From the NCBI RefSeq assembly GCF_023276405.1, contig NZ_JALRMO010000001.1:248001-312000 (forward strand): a DNA stretch of 64,000 bases. The letters run 5' to 3'. The first letter of the stretch is position 1. Every line of letters begins with the position of its first letter. The stretch comes from Paenibacillus hamazuiensis (GTDB taxonomy: Bacteria > Bacillota > Bacilli > Paenibacillales > NBRC-103111). Shown one piece after another: positions 33,248-41,903 of this stretch. The translations under genes and the position numbers were made by a program. The notes below the pieces were generated by a model. That model had not been told where the DNA came from and ran no database searches. It saw only the letters and a program-made list of their open reading frames with translations.

Positions 33248-34912
33248 TCAATGATCCGCGTCAACCAGCACGCCGTCCCGCAGCATAAGCACTTGGTCGG
33301 AATAATGGGTGACCGCCATGCGATGGGTGATGAACACCAGCGTAGTATCCGGCAGCCCTTCGATCAGGTTCGTGAGCAGCCTGAGCTCCGTCACCGGATC
33401 GAGAGCGGAGGTCGCTTCGTCGAGCAGCAGGACGGCCGGCTTGCGCAGAAGCGCCCGGGCAATGCTGATGCGCTGTCGCTCCCCGCCGGAGATCGCGAGG
33501 CCCTGCTCGCCGACCGGCGTCAGGAGCCCTTGCGGCAGCGAAGCGAGCCAAGGCTCCAGCTCCGCCATCCGCACGGCTTCGCGGATGCGCTCCGGATCGG
33601 CCGCCTCGAAGCCGTAGACGATATTGTCCAGGACGGTGCCGTTTCTCAGCAGCACGTCCTGAGTGATGCAAAGCACATGGGCGCGCAGCCACGATGGGCT
33701 GATTTCATGCACCGGGATGCCGTTGATCGTCACGGCTCCCGAGGAAGGCCGGCGCAGCCCGAGGAGCAAGTCGGCGAGCGTCGATTTGCCGGAGCCGCGC
33801 TTGCCGACGATCGAGACAACCGAGCCGGCCGGAATCCGGAACCGGGCATCCCGCAAAATGTCCTCGCCGTCGTAATGGAACGAAAGCCGCTCTGCGGACA
33901 ATCCGCACGGGCCGGGCACAGGCGAAATGCCGGCATCCTCAGCCGCCGAAAAGGCTACCTCCGCCACCCGGTCTGCGGAGGAAGAAAGCTTTTTCGCTTC
34001 GAGAAACACTTCGTATAAGTAGACGCCGAACGGGCGCAGCCAATTATAAACGGCAACAAATGCGACCAGAGAGCCTATCGTCATGCTCCCGGCCAGGACG
34101 AATCGTCCTCCGGCGTAGTACATAAGGGCAAGAAAGAGGACGTGGCAGGCAGCATTGACGAACTCGACGAATCGATCCGTAGCCGCTCCCCGTTTCGTGT
34201 AATCCCATTCCTCGAGCAAACAGGCGCGGATTTGCGAAACCGCCTTGGCTTCCATCCCCGACGCCTTGATAAAAGGCGCTCCGGTGACGATTTCCGCCAC
34301 CGCATCGGTCACGCGCGACGTGCGCTGTGACATTTCGGCCGCGCGCCGCTTCACACGCTGCCCGAGCCTGGGGACGAGCAGCGCGTGCGCACCCCAAAGG
34401 ACAAGGACAACGGCCGCAAGCCCGGCATGAAAGGAAATCAGTGCGGCGGCGCCGATACCGATCGTCGTGATAAGCCAGACCGCCCACAACACCTTGCCGT
34501 TCGTAAACTGCGTGATCGCTTCCGTATCGTCCAACGTCCGTGTTATCAGGTCGCCGATTCCGGCCCGCTGCAGCCAGTCGAGCGGCTGGTGCTGCAGCCC
34601 GTCGTACAAATCGGCCCGACCTTGCCCGGCCACCTGCGGAATAAAGCGGAACAGCACCGTCTCCAGCATGATCACCGCGCTGCCGACAATCGGGGCGATG
34701 ACGATGCAGGTGCTGATGGCGAGCAGCAGGCTCCAGTTTTTTTGCGGCAGCACCGTCTCCAGGATGTATTTGGTCATAAACGGCGGAATCATAAACAGCA
34801 CGCTGCCCATCATTTTGCAGACGACGTTGACCCCGATCTTGCCGCGGTAAGGGAGTGTCCGGCTGCGGATAAACGACATCGCTTTCGACCAGTTTGCGGA
34901 TTCAATGAGCAA
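33248..34912 (-). CDS. ABC exporter half-transporter, second subunit
   Basis: 554-residue fusion of a six-helix membrane domain with an ATPase domain. The ATPase shows Walker A GKRGSGKST, the signature ISGGERQR, Walker B AVLLLDEATSALD and the H-loop His (FITHRM). Its start overlaps the end of the upstream half-transporter gene by 11 bp, so the two should be made in equal amounts and form a heterodimer. Exporters of this kind move drugs, lipids or peptides. No peptidase domain or precursor peptide gene is seen nearby. Confidence 0.92.
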   Translation of the reverse strand: MLIESANWSKAMSFIRSRTLPYRGKIGVNVVCKMMGSVLFMIPPFMTKYILETVLPQKNWSLLLAISTCIVIAPIVGSAVIMLETVLFRFIPQVAGQGRADLYDGLQHQPLDWLQRAGIGDLITRTLDDTEAITQFTNGKVLWAVWLITTIGIGAAALISFHAGLAAVVLVLWGAHALLVPRLGQRVKRRAAEMSQRTSRVTDAVAEIVTGAPFIKASGMEAKAVSQIRACLLEEWDYTKRGAATDRFVEFVNAACHVLFLALMYYAGGRFVLAGSMTIGSLVAFVAVYNWLRPFGVYLYEVFLEAKKLSSSADRVAEVAFSAAEDAGISPVPGPCGLSAERLSFHYDGEDILRDARFRIPAGSVVSIVGKRGSGKSTLADLLLGLRRPSSGAVTINGIPVHEISPSWLRAHVLCITQDVLLRNGTVLDNIVYGFEAADPERIREAVRMAELEPWLASLPQGLLTPVGEQGLAISGGERQRISIARALLRKPAVLLLDEATSALDPVTELRLLTNLIEGLPDTTLVFITHRMAVTHYSDQVLMLRDGVLVDADH

Positions 34913-36677
34913 CTGTTAACTCCTCCTTGCGCACAGCTTCTTCGGGCCGGCTTCGCTCGTTTAACCATAGCTTGGCGTAAAGCCCGCCCGGGATCGCCAG
35001 CAGTTCCTCGTGCGTCCCCTGCTCGGCAAGCTCCCCCCGGTCAAGCACAAAAATCCGGTCCGCATGCCGCGCCGCGTGAAGCCGATGGGTGACGCTTAAG
35101 CGGGTAATGCCCTTCGCATGCTTCGCTAAAGCGGACATCACCAGCTCTTCGCTGGCCGGATCGAGCGATGCGGCCGCTTCATCGAGAAGCAGCAGCCCGG
35201 GCCGTTTCAGCATCGTGCGAATGAGCGCGATCAGCTGCCGCTGTCCGCCGGAAAGCCGCGAGCCTTTGCCCCCGATCCCGGCGTCATATCCGCCTTTCAG
35301 CGCCGACTTGATGTCCGCCGCGCCGAACGCATCCATCCAGAAATCAAGCGTGCGCTCGTCCGCATCCCGGAAGTACGTCAAATTGCCGCGCAGCGTATCG
35401 CGAAACAAAAAACCTTCCTGCGTCAAATAGCCGATGTGCTGCCTGAGCGAGACTGCATCTACGGCGCGAAGCGGCAGGCCGCCGAGCCGGATTTCGCCTT
35501 CGTCCGGTTCCAGCAGCCGGGCGATCAGCTTAAGCAGCGTGCTTTTGCCCGCCCCGCTCGGGCCAACGATGGCGATATGTTCGCCGGGAGCGACCGTGAA
35601 CGATACTTTTTTCAGCAAATATCCGCGATCTCCGCCGGCCACGCTGACCTCGTGAAAAGCAACAGGCAGCTCCCCGACATTCGCGATCCGCTCCAGACCC
35701 GGGGCTTGTCCCGGTTCGGCGGGCAGGCGAAGATACTCCAGGATCCCCTCGATTTTGACGCGAATATCGGCCACGACGGCGTATTGGGAAAAAAACGAGC
35801 GAACCGGAGCGTTGATCGCCGGAATGAAGGCAATGATCGTCATCAGTTGCCCGATTGTCACCCGTCCGGCCACGACCTGCCACCCTGCGAACAAAAATGC
35901 CAGTGCCGGAGCGAGTGAATCGGGGATGCGCGGAAACCCTTTGTACACCGAAGTCAGCAGCGTTTCCTTGTATTCGAGGTCGGCCCATTCGCTTTGCTCC
36001 CGGCGAAATTGTTCGTATTCCCGACGCTCCGTCCCGAACAGCTTGATCTGCTTGACCGATTCCAGCTTTTCCAGCAAGCTGTGGCGCAGCAGGGCGTTGT
36101 GACGGTTCAGCCGGCGCCTGGCGTCTCCGCGTTTTTTTCCATAAACATGCACCGGGATGAAGAGAATCACATAGGACAGCACGATCATCACCGCAACCGG
36201 CCAATAGATGCCGCAAATAACCGCAACCGCCGTACAGGCGAGCACGAGTTCGTGCAGCAAAGACGGGATTGTATACAACCCGAATTGCTGGATCGCCCGC
36301 GTATCCCGCGTGCATCTTTGCAGAAGCTCCCCCCTCGGGGTTTTGCTGAAAAAATCAGCAGATGTCCGCAGCACGGAAGAAAGCGACTCCTCCATCAACT
36401 GATACGTGAGCTGCAGCGTCGTTTTGCCGGATACATATTTTCTAAGAACGGTACAAAGCTCGGTCAAAAGCATCGCCCCAAGCAGCAACGCGGCCAGTCC
36501 GGCCAGGTCCTCCCCCTTGGAGAGCGAAACCTCGTCGATCAGCCTCCCGATATAAACGGGAATGACGGCCCCGCATAAAGTGATGATGGCGGTCAGCGCG
36601 CAGATGAACAGCATCGCCTTTTTGTCGCGAAAAAGCTGTTTCAGCAAAAAAAGAAACCAATCCGGGAACTTAAGCAT
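34902..36677 (-). CDS. ABC exporter half-transporter, first subunit
   Basis: About 591 residues. A six-helix membrane domain begins near FLFLLKQLFRDKKAMLFICA. The ATPase carries Walker A GPSGAGKST, signature LSGGQRQ and Walker B LLLLDEAAASLD, with the H-loop in SVTHRLHAARH. Both halves therefore look able to hydrolyse ATP. The frame is open to an ATG at 36731, but the domain starts at the ATG at 36677, with AGGG about 11 nt upstream. First gene of a two-gene operon. Confidence 0.9.
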   Translation of the reverse strand: MLKFPDWFLFLLKQLFRDKKAMLFICALTAIITLCGAVIPVYIGRLIDEVSLSKGEDLAGLAALLLGAMLLTELCTVLRKYVSGKTTLQLTYQLMEESLSSVLRTSADFFSKTPRGELLQRCTRDTRAIQQFGLYTIPSLLHELVLACTAVAVICGIYWPVAVMIVLSYVILFIPVHVYGKKRGDARRRLNRHNALLRHSLLEKLESVKQIKLFGTERREYEQFRREQSEWADLEYKETLLTSVYKGFPRIPDSLAPALAFLFAGWQVVAGRVTIGQLMTIIAFIPAINAPVRSFFSQYAVVADIRVKIEGILEYLRLPAEPGQAPGLERIANVGELPVAFHEVSVAGGDRGYLLKKVSFTVAPGEHIAIVGPSGAGKSTLLKLIARLLEPDEGEIRLGGLPLRAVDAVSLRQHIGYLTQEGFLFRDTLRGNLTYFRDADERTLDFWMDAFGAADIKSALKGGYDAGIGGKGSRLSGGQRQLIALIRTMLKRPGLLLLDEAAASLDPASEELVMSALAKHAKGITRLSVTHRLHAARHADRIFVLDRGELAEQGTHEELLAIPGGLYAKLWLNERSRPEEAVRKEELTVAH

Positions 36678-37106
36678 CCGATCACCAACCCTGTAAGATG
36701 GAAACGAAATCATCGTAACAGTCCCGGCCAAAAAGGGTCAAACCGTAAAAACAAGCGTTCGCCAATCGGCTCAGACAGGCAATGCGCCGCAACGAAATGT
36801 CTCTCGGCTTTTTCAGAAAACGGGAACTCTTGTTTGCTCCTTCAGGCTTCATTTTTCTAATTTTTGTTCGCAAAACCATCTATAATTGGCATTGGTTATA
36901 TAATTAATGCTCTCTAATTGAGAACGTAATGTTCTAAATTCGGTTTTGGAAGTCGGGTGAAATATGGCATAAAATGGGTCCATCACGCCGCGGTTCGGCG
37001 GAATTTTCCGTTTTACTCATTATGTCCGCTCCTAAAGTTCGGAAAAGTTCGGTATGATAAATTCGTTACGTGTTCCAGGCACGAATGAAATCAGGGAGGC
37101 GTTACT
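36678..37106. other. Divergent promoter region, no gene recognised
   Basis: An AT-rich stretch (36880-36960) probably carries the promoter of the ABC exporter on the minus strand. On the plus strand, TATGAT at 37053-37058 is a possible -10 for the efflux-pump leader. It is preceded by two direct repeats of AAAGTTCGG (about 37034-37052). No ORF with an SD is seen before 37107. Confidence 0.5.
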
Positions 37107-37169
37107 ATGAGGTACGCTATGCAGATGAGGGCACAAAATAAAGGGGAACACGCATCATTGGCCCTGTAA
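37107..37169 (+). CDS. 20-residue leader peptide of the Tet(L)-like pump
   Basis: ATG at 37107 to TAA at 37167-37169 encodes MRYAMQMRAQNKGEHASLAL. A strong SD (AGGGAGGCG) lies 5 nt upstream. By recollection, the tetA(L) leader of Bacillus and staphylococcal plasmids is also 20 codons, with Q and K at the same places and ending S-L-x-L. The leader ends 39 nt before the pump start, and its coding region forms one arm of the hairpin described at 37136-37198. Confidence 0.75.
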   Translation: MRYAMQMRAQNKGEHASLAL

Positions 37170-37198
37170 ACTGCGCGATTCCCCTTATTTTGAAGGGG
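37136..37198 (+). promoter_or_regulatory. Translational attenuator with competing hairpins
   Basis: Segment 1 (AAATAAAGGGGAA, 37136-37148, inside the leader ORF) pairs with segment 2 (TTCCCCTTATTT, 37179-37190) with one bulge. Inside it, CGCA/TGCG can also pair. Segment 2 can instead pair as CCCCTT (37181-37186) with AAGGGG (37093+100, i.e. 37193-37198), which is the SD of the pump at 37209. The two structures exclude each other, so ribosome position on the leader can set SD access. Confidence 0.7.
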
Positions 37199-37208
37199 CA
37201 TCTTTCGA

Positions 37209-38558
37209 ATGAACCAATCGGGTTTAAGCGGCATCCGAAAATCGTTTGTATGGCTTGGTATTCTTGCTTTTTTCAGCGTGCTGAATGAAACTCTGTTTAA
37301 CGTAGCGTTGCCGGATATTGCCGCCGAATTTTCTATCGCTCCGTCCGCAGCAAATTGGGCGAATACGGGGTTTATGCTCTCCTTTGCCGTCGGAACGGCC
37401 GTTTATGGCAAAATATCCGATCATGTCGGCGTGAAAAAGCTGCTATTGATCGGTTTGCTGACCTACGGCGGAGGTTCTCTTCTCGGGTTTGCATTTCATT
37501 ACCGGTTTCCGCTACTGGTCGTTGCGCGATTCATCCAGGGAGCCGGAGCATCGGCCGTCCCCGGCCTGATCATGGTCATCGTAACCCGTTATATCGAACC
37601 GAAACATCAGGGAAAAGCGTTCGGCACGATCGGGTCGATTGTGGCTTTGGGAGAAGGGATCGGACCGGTCATTGGCGGAGCGGTCGCGGAGCATATTCAT
37701 TGGTCCTATCTGTTTTTAGTGCCGATGATGACGCTTCTGTCGCTGCCGTTTTTTTTGCGGACACTTCCCAGAGAACCATCGAAAGCGGGAAAACCGGATG
37801 CGCTCGGAGCTTCGCTGCTGTCCTTGGGGATATTGGCCTTCACGTTATTCACCACAACGTATCAATGGATGATACTGATCGCGAGCGCGCTGCTGCTTGC
37901 CGGATTTGCCCTGCGCATTCGACGCGCCGAACAGCCTTTCGTGGAGCCTGCCTTGCTTGCAAGGAAAAACTATATTTGCGTCGTGCTCGCAGGAGCCATA
38001 TGGCTTGGAACCGCCGCCGGATTTATCGCGATGGTTCCATACTTGATGAAAAACGTATACCACATGCCGACCGGCCTCATAGGAAGCGGCATTTTGTTTC
38101 CGGGGACGGCCGCCGTGTTTGTCTTCGGCATCCTCGGCGGTACGTTGGCGGACAAGCGGGGAACGGCTTTCACCCTGAACGCCGGATTATGTCTGATGGG
38201 CGCAAGCTTTGCGCTGGCGTCGCTGCTCGCGGACCAGGCTCCGTGGCTGATCTCCTGTGCTGTAGTGCTGGCTTTCGGCGGGCTTTCGTTTGTCAAAACG
38301 GTCATTTCAACGAGATCTTCCGCAGCGCTGAATTCCGAGGAAGCCGGTTCCGGCATGGGATTTCTCAATTTCGCCTGCTTTATGGCGGAAGGGATCGGAG
38401 TCGCCGCAGTCGGAGGATTGTTGGCGAAGAATTGGCTGAACGTCCAGCTGCTTCCGACCGTGAATGAGCCCGCCGCATTTCTTTACAGCAATGTGACGCT
38501 GCTTTTTGCCGCGGCTTTGCTCGTTGGCAAAATCGTATTTTCCCGGGCCGGCCGATAA
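37209..38558 (+). CDS. Tet(L)-like MFS efflux pump (14 helices)
   Basis: 449-residue drug/H+ antiporter of the 14-helix family. It resembles Tet(L)/Tet(K) from end to end. Examples are FFSVLNETLFNVALPDIA, NWANTGFMLSFAVGTAVYGK, the ARFIQGAGASAVPGLIMV motif C region, GKAFGTIGSIVALGEGIGP and EAGSGMGFLNF near the end. It should export tetracycline-like compounds or cations (Na+, K+ or divalent metal-tetracycline complexes) in exchange for protons. SD GAAGGGG is 10 nt before the ATG and can be masked by the attenuator. Identity to known Tet(L) looks moderate, so resistance cannot be assumed. Confidence 0.88.
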   Translation: MNQSGLSGIRKSFVWLGILAFFSVLNETLFNVALPDIAAEFSIAPSAANWANTGFMLSFAVGTAVYGKISDHVGVKKLLLIGLLTYGGGSLLGFAFHYRFPLLVVARFIQGAGASAVPGLIMVIVTRYIEPKHQGKAFGTIGSIVALGEGIGPVIGGAVAEHIHWSYLFLVPMMTLLSLPFFLRTLPREPSKAGKPDALGASLLSLGILAFTLFTTTYQWMILIASALLLAGFALRIRRAEQPFVEPALLARKNYICVVLAGAIWLGTAAGFIAMVPYLMKNVYHMPTGLIGSGILFPGTAAVFVFGILGGTLADKRGTAFTLNAGLCLMGASFALASLLADQAPWLISCAVVLAFGGLSFVKTVISTRSSAALNSEEAGSGMGFLNFACFMAEGIGVAAVGGLLAKNWLNVQLLPTVNEPAAFLYSNVTLLFAAALLVGKIVFSRAGR

Positions 38559-38583
38559 ATCCCGTTGCTACGCAAGCTGCCGC

Positions 38584-38628
38584 AAAAAAAACGCACCATC
38601 CGTTACACCGGATGCAGTGCGTTTTTTT
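38584..38628. terminator. Terminator after the efflux pump
   Basis: AAAAAACGCAC pairs with GTGCGTTTTTT with an inner ATCCG/CGGAT stem. A and T tracts on both sides allow bidirectional use. The 3' half is identical over about 20 bases to the terminator at the left edge of the window. Confidence 0.88.
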
Positions 38629-38706
38629 GCCATATTTACAGAAATTGCAACTTCTCCCCGGATTCCGGCGTTTTTGCATATGTAAGCCCGAGTAAGGGAG
38701 GAGAAC

Positions 38707-39030
38707 ATTATCCGGAACAACCTGTTATGGGCAGTGCCGATTCAGTATGCGGCGTGGGTCATTCTTGTATTTTTATGGGCTTCCGGGACGATCGGCCGGA
38801 TATTGATACCGAACGTTAACAACACCCCTGCGTTTGTGATGGTTTCCATTTGGCTGCTGCAAACGCTGCTCGCCGCCAATTTAACCGGTTACTTGCTGCA
38901 TCGGCTGCTGAAAAGCCGCGGGCTGTCCGGTCTGAAATGGAAATGGTCTCTGCATGCCGCCGTTTCCGCGGCTCATATCGGCGTCATCGCTTTGCTTATT
39001 TTTTGTGTGGCGGGGTTTGAAGATTTGTGA
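38707..39030 (+). CDS. Small three-helix membrane protein, possible ATT start
   Basis: About 107 residues with three hydrophobic helices (near residues 10-28, 38-58 and 82-102) and a basic loop (HRLLKSRGLSGLKWKW). The first standard start is GTG at 38734, inside helix 1 and without an SD. In the same frame, ATT at 38707 follows GGGAGGAG at 38696-38703 at ideal distance and gives a normal N terminus (IIRNNLLWAVPIQY). I therefore propose an ATT start. Function unknown. Its 3' end overlaps the convergent HAD gene by 35 bp. Confidence 0.65.
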   Translation: MIRNNLLWAVPIQYAAWVILVFLWASGTIGRILIPNVNNTPAFVMVSIWLLQTLLAANLTGYLLHRLLKSRGLSGLKWKWSLHAAVSAAHIGVIALLIFCVAGFEDL

Positions 39031-39565
39031 GCGCCTGCCCGGCAACGAGCCACGTTGCCGCATCCAGGAAGTCGGCCGCAACAAAATCCGGCGGCGCCTG
39101 ATCGTACCACTTGTGACGGTACGTTTCGAGCGACGATTTCCCCCAGCCAGTCATGACAAGCACCTTTACGGCTCCGACGGCTGCCGCCGCCAGCATGTCC
39201 GTGGACCCGACATCGCCGATGACGGCGCAGCGGGACAGGTCCAGCCCATGCTCGGCGGCGGCTCCAAGCAGCAAACCGGTTCTTGGTTTGTGGCACTCGC
39301 ATCCTTCCTCCGGCTCATGCGGGCAAATATACGAGGCATCGAACCCGTAGGATTCGAATTGCCGGGCAAACTCCGTTTCAGTGGCAAGGCCTTTTGCGAC
39401 GTTGTGCTGGTTGGTAAAGGCAAATACTTTAATACCATGGGATTTTAGCAGTCGTAACGCTTCGAGCGAAAAGGGGTACAGTTCGAAATCCCGCGGATGA
39501 ATAAATCGGCCGGTCCCGCCGATGGTACCGTCGCGGTCCACAAAAACAGCTTGGAGCGTTTGCAA
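38996..39565 (-). CDS. HAD-IIIA phosphatase (GmhB/HisB-like)
   Basis: 189-residue phosphatase. It has motif I VFVDRDGTI, motif II FTNQ, a zinc loop CPHEPEEGCECHKP and motif III/IV Lys (HKP) then GDVGSTDM. This is the layout of GmhB and histidinol-phosphate phosphatases, which dephosphorylate small sugar or amino-alcohol phosphates. The start is TTG at 39565, 8 nt after GGAGG; no in-frame ATG is near. No heptose or histidine genes are nearby, so the substrate is open. Confidence 0.87.
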   Translation of the reverse strand: MQTLQAVFVDRDGTIGGTGRFIHPRDFELYPFSLEALRLLKSHGIKVFAFTNQHNVAKGLATETEFARQFESYGFDASYICPHEPEEGCECHKPRTGLLLGAAAEHGLDLSRCAVIGDVGSTDMLAAAAVGAVKVLVMTGWGKSSLETYRHKWYDQAPPDFVAADFLDAATWLVAGQALTNLQTPPHKK

Positions 39566-39616
39566 TTTTTCCGCCTCCCGAGCAGATGTTGTTCTCGTGT
39601 TTCTTTACATCCTGCC

Positions 39617-40447
39617 TCAGCCTCTTGAAACAACTTCAAACTCTGCTGTCAATGTCTCTTTTATATCGTAAATGTCCCACATGGAAACCTCTTTGATGAT
39701 CCGGTATTTCCCCGGAGCCCAATCGGTGATGCTTACTTTCTGTTCGTAATCTTTTCCAGGTTCAAGTAGAATGCCTTCCATTGTAAAAAATATGCCGATG
39801 GGATAATCTTCCCAATCGTTCAAATTATACTTTTGAACTTTATATCGGTGACCAAGCGTAATGACAGCTGGACCGTTGTTTCTAATTTTTAATGTAACGG
39901 TTTCTTGATTCGTGTATTGCCGCTTATCCAATGACATCACCGGGTTTATTTCCTGTATCGGAACGTAAACGACCGTCAACATGGTATCCTCTACCTCGCC
40001 GCTTGCGCTTAAAATTTCAACGCTGAGCAAATATAATGCATCCTGATCCTGCGGCAGCCGGCCCGAATAACCGGGGCGGTCGACGGCGTCCTTTGAATTG
40101 ATTTTTTCGTCCAGAACGGCGATGGGTTTGTAGGTTTTGTCCAACTTGGTCAATCTGAACCGAACGTTTTTATCCGGGATGGGGTCTGATAATACCGCAG
40201 ATATGTTGCTTCCCGGTTTCTTGTATCCCCCTGTAATCGAGGAATCGATATGTCCCCCTTTGTCGTTCGTAAACCATTTGCCGGTCTTGGGACCATAACC
40301 CGTCTTGGTATCCAGATTTTCTACATAATTATAGGGCAAAATAAATGGTTGATCGGTTTGTTGAATGATCTCGGTTTCCTCCGAACGGGAAATATCTGCA
40401 TGGGTCAAAGCGGAGCACAGTAATAGAAGTAAAATGATCTGGTGCAT
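39617..40447 (-). CDS. Secreted Ig-fold protein of unknown function
   Basis: 276 residues with a short signal peptide (IILLLLLCSALTHA) and no lipobox, so it is probably secreted or wall-associated. The C-terminal 110 residues look like a bacterial Ig-like domain (YTNQETVTLKIRNNGPAVIT, then WEDYPIGIFF, then APGKYRIIKEV), similar in pattern to Big_14-type domains. The middle is unassigned. Base composition is more AT-rich than in the genes to the left. GGAGGGCG lies before the ATG on the minus strand. Confidence 0.75.
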   Translation of the reverse strand: MHQIILLLLLCSALTHADISRSEETEIIQQTDQPFILPYNYVENLDTKTGYGPKTGKWFTNDKGGHIDSSITGGYKKPGSNISAVLSDPIPDKNVRFRLTKLDKTYKPIAVLDEKINSKDAVDRPGYSGRLPQDQDALYLLSVEILSASGEVEDTMLTVVYVPIQEINPVMSLDKRQYTNQETVTLKIRNNGPAVITLGHRYKVQKYNLNDWEDYPIGIFFTMEGILLEPGKDYEQKVSITDWAPGKYRIIKEVSMWDIYDIKETLTAEFEVVSRG

Positions 40448-40744
40448 GATCGCCCTCCTTCCTGATACATAGTTAGACTCGGGAAGAAGGAAAAAGTTCC
40501 ATGAAATGGATAAGTGAGGAATCGGTATTCGGAGAATAGATCGGTCGCCCTGGGGAAAGCTGCCTTGGGGTTATATCGCCGGACACACAATCGATCAGGC
40601 TATTTTAAAAATCATATAAATTATGGTAGATTTCATATTATAAATGAATAATATCGGTGCGGCCCAAAGCCTCTCGGTTTCATGAATAAACATTACGCGG
40701 AAAACTCTTGCCAAAAAATTATTTACCTAAAAAGGGGAAGCCTC
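40448..40744. other. AT-rich intergenic region, no gene recognised
   Basis: This gap separates two divergent genes. An AT-rich stretch near 40600-40650 probably holds the promoter of the Prp-like gene. I see no convincing ORF, repeat or terminator. Confidence 0.5.
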
Positions 40745-41179
40745 ATGGACGACATAAGGGAAATTGATTTTCAAAGAAGAATTATTAGTGATGAGGGATA
40801 TGAACCTTTTAAGATCGTATTTTATTATAACGGCAAAAATGTATTATTTGGATTTAATGCGCACGGCGAAACAGGCTTTAGTCAATACGGCCTCGATATT
40901 GTCGCAGCGGGGGTTTCGACACTTATAATTAATACAATAAATAGTCTCCGTCTATTAACGAATGAGCCGGTCGAAGCGGAAATAAAACGAAATTATGCTA
41001 AATGTATTTTGCCGAACTTGAGAAACAATAAGCTCAGCAAGGAAGCACATATTCTTCTGAAATCATTGAAGATGGGAATTGAGAGCATTCAGGAAAACTA
41101 TGGAGAAAAATATGTATTAATCGAAGAGTTAAGGGAAGAGAATAAGGGAAGTATTTTTAATATTTTCAAGTTACCTTGA
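40745..41179 (+). CDS. Prp-like protein lacking the catalytic cysteine
   Basis: 144 residues, resembling the ribosomal-processing cysteine protease Prp (YsxB family), which trims the N-terminal extension of ribosomal protein L27 in Firmicutes. It has the His region (FNAHGETG, His40), Tyr-Gly-x-Asp, then DIVAAGVSTLI and a C-terminal helix KEAHILLKSLKMGIESIQEN. In Prp the sequence is DIVCAGxS; here codon GCA gives Ala54 at the Cys. It also has a longer N terminus. It should therefore be proteolytically inactive and may bind L27 or regulate Prp. The start at 40745 follows AAAGGGGAAG. AT-rich surroundings suggest transfer. Confidence 0.75.
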   Translation: MDDIREIDFQRRIISDEGYEPFKIVFYYNGKNVLFGFNAHGETGFSQYGLDIVAAGVSTLIINTINSLRLLTNEPVEAEIKRNYAKCILPNLRNNKLSKEAHILLKSLKMGIESIQENYGEKYVLIEELREENKGSIFNIFKLP

Positions 41180-41263
41180 AACACGACCGGGATCTCGTCC
41201 CTTAAGGGAGGGCGGGTTCGTGAATAAAATCCAAAAACTAAGAGAATGTGGAGGTATTGATTC

Positions 41264-41668
41264 ATGGGAGCTTGGGGACAGGGAAATTTCGAAAATGATA
41301 CTGTATTAGATTGGATTGAAGAACTTTTAGAATCTGAGGATATGGATTTATTAACGGAATCCATTGAAACGGTTCTTGAAGACAGTTATTTGGATGCAGA
41401 TACGGCTTGTATTGCCATTGGAGCGGCCGAGGTATTGGCAGCGTTACAAAATAGGCCGGGAAAAGAAATATATGATAACGATGAACTTGAAAATTGGATA
41501 AACCAACATAAAGGTCAAGGAGCAGATCTAATAGAAAAGGTGCGAATGGCTTTGGAAAAAATACTTGCAGAATCCGAACTTAGAGAGTTATGGGAGGAAT
41601 CTGAGCATTATCAGGACTGGGTAAGTACTATAGAAGAATTGAAAAACAGAGTGATAGGTTTTATATGA
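41264..41668 (+). CDS. DUF4259 protein
   Basis: 134-residue acidic cytoplasmic protein. The opening MGAWGQGNFENDTVLDWIEEL, the middle AIGAAEVLAAL and the late SELRELWEES-x6-W match DUF4259. Members often occur as single genes among immunity-like or toxin-associated loci; that link is from memory and not shown here. TGGAGGT precedes the ATG. It is 84 bp downstream of the Prp-like gene in the same AT-rich island. Confidence 0.85.
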   Translation: MGAWGQGNFENDTVLDWIEELLESEDMDLLTESIETVLEDSYLDADTACIAIGAAEVLAALQNRPGKEIYDNDELENWINQHKGQGADLIEKVRMALEKILAESELRELWEESEHYQDWVSTIEELKNRVIGFI

Positions 41669-41843
41669 TTCAAGCTCTAGTTATTTTTGGCATCCCATAG
41701 TCACCACAACCCAATGATTTCGCGGCCAAATCTCCGTCAAACCTAAGTCCTCGACCCGCCAAATATGCTTGGTTAAAGCTCATGGGCTTGTGAACGTAAC
41801 ATCGTCTGGATGAAATAACGGTAATAATGTTTTAAAGAAGATG
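41669..41843. other. Intergenic stretch, no confident gene
   Basis: Short reverse-strand frames exist here, about 30-37 codons (for example one reading LGLTEIWPRNHWVV), which could be a gene fragment. There is no SD and I recognise no family. Confidence 0.3.
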
Positions 41844-41871
41844 TTAAACATTAATTTCTTTGGTGTATACT
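41844..41871 (+). promoter_or_regulatory. Promoter of the small antitoxin-like gene
   Basis: TTAAAC (41844-41849), a 16-bp spacer and TATACT (41866-41871) lie 32 bp before the GTG start of the next gene. Confidence 0.6.
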
Positions 41872-41903
41872 GAGAAGTAAAATAAATTGTGGGGGTGCAG
41901 GAA

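Noticed and set aside
36915-36935. AGAAC-GTAAT-GTTCT as a LexA (SOS) box
   Set aside because: The Bacillus LexA site is GAAC-N4-GTTC; here the spacer is N5, and no SOS gene adjoins it.
40405-40590. 61-codon minus-strand frame upstream of the Ig-fold gene
   Set aside because: It overlaps the true start region of that gene, has no SD and looks like untranslated leader.
41669-41843. Minus-strand frames of about 30-37 codons
   Set aside because: They are short, lack an SD and match no family I know; noted only as a possible fragment.
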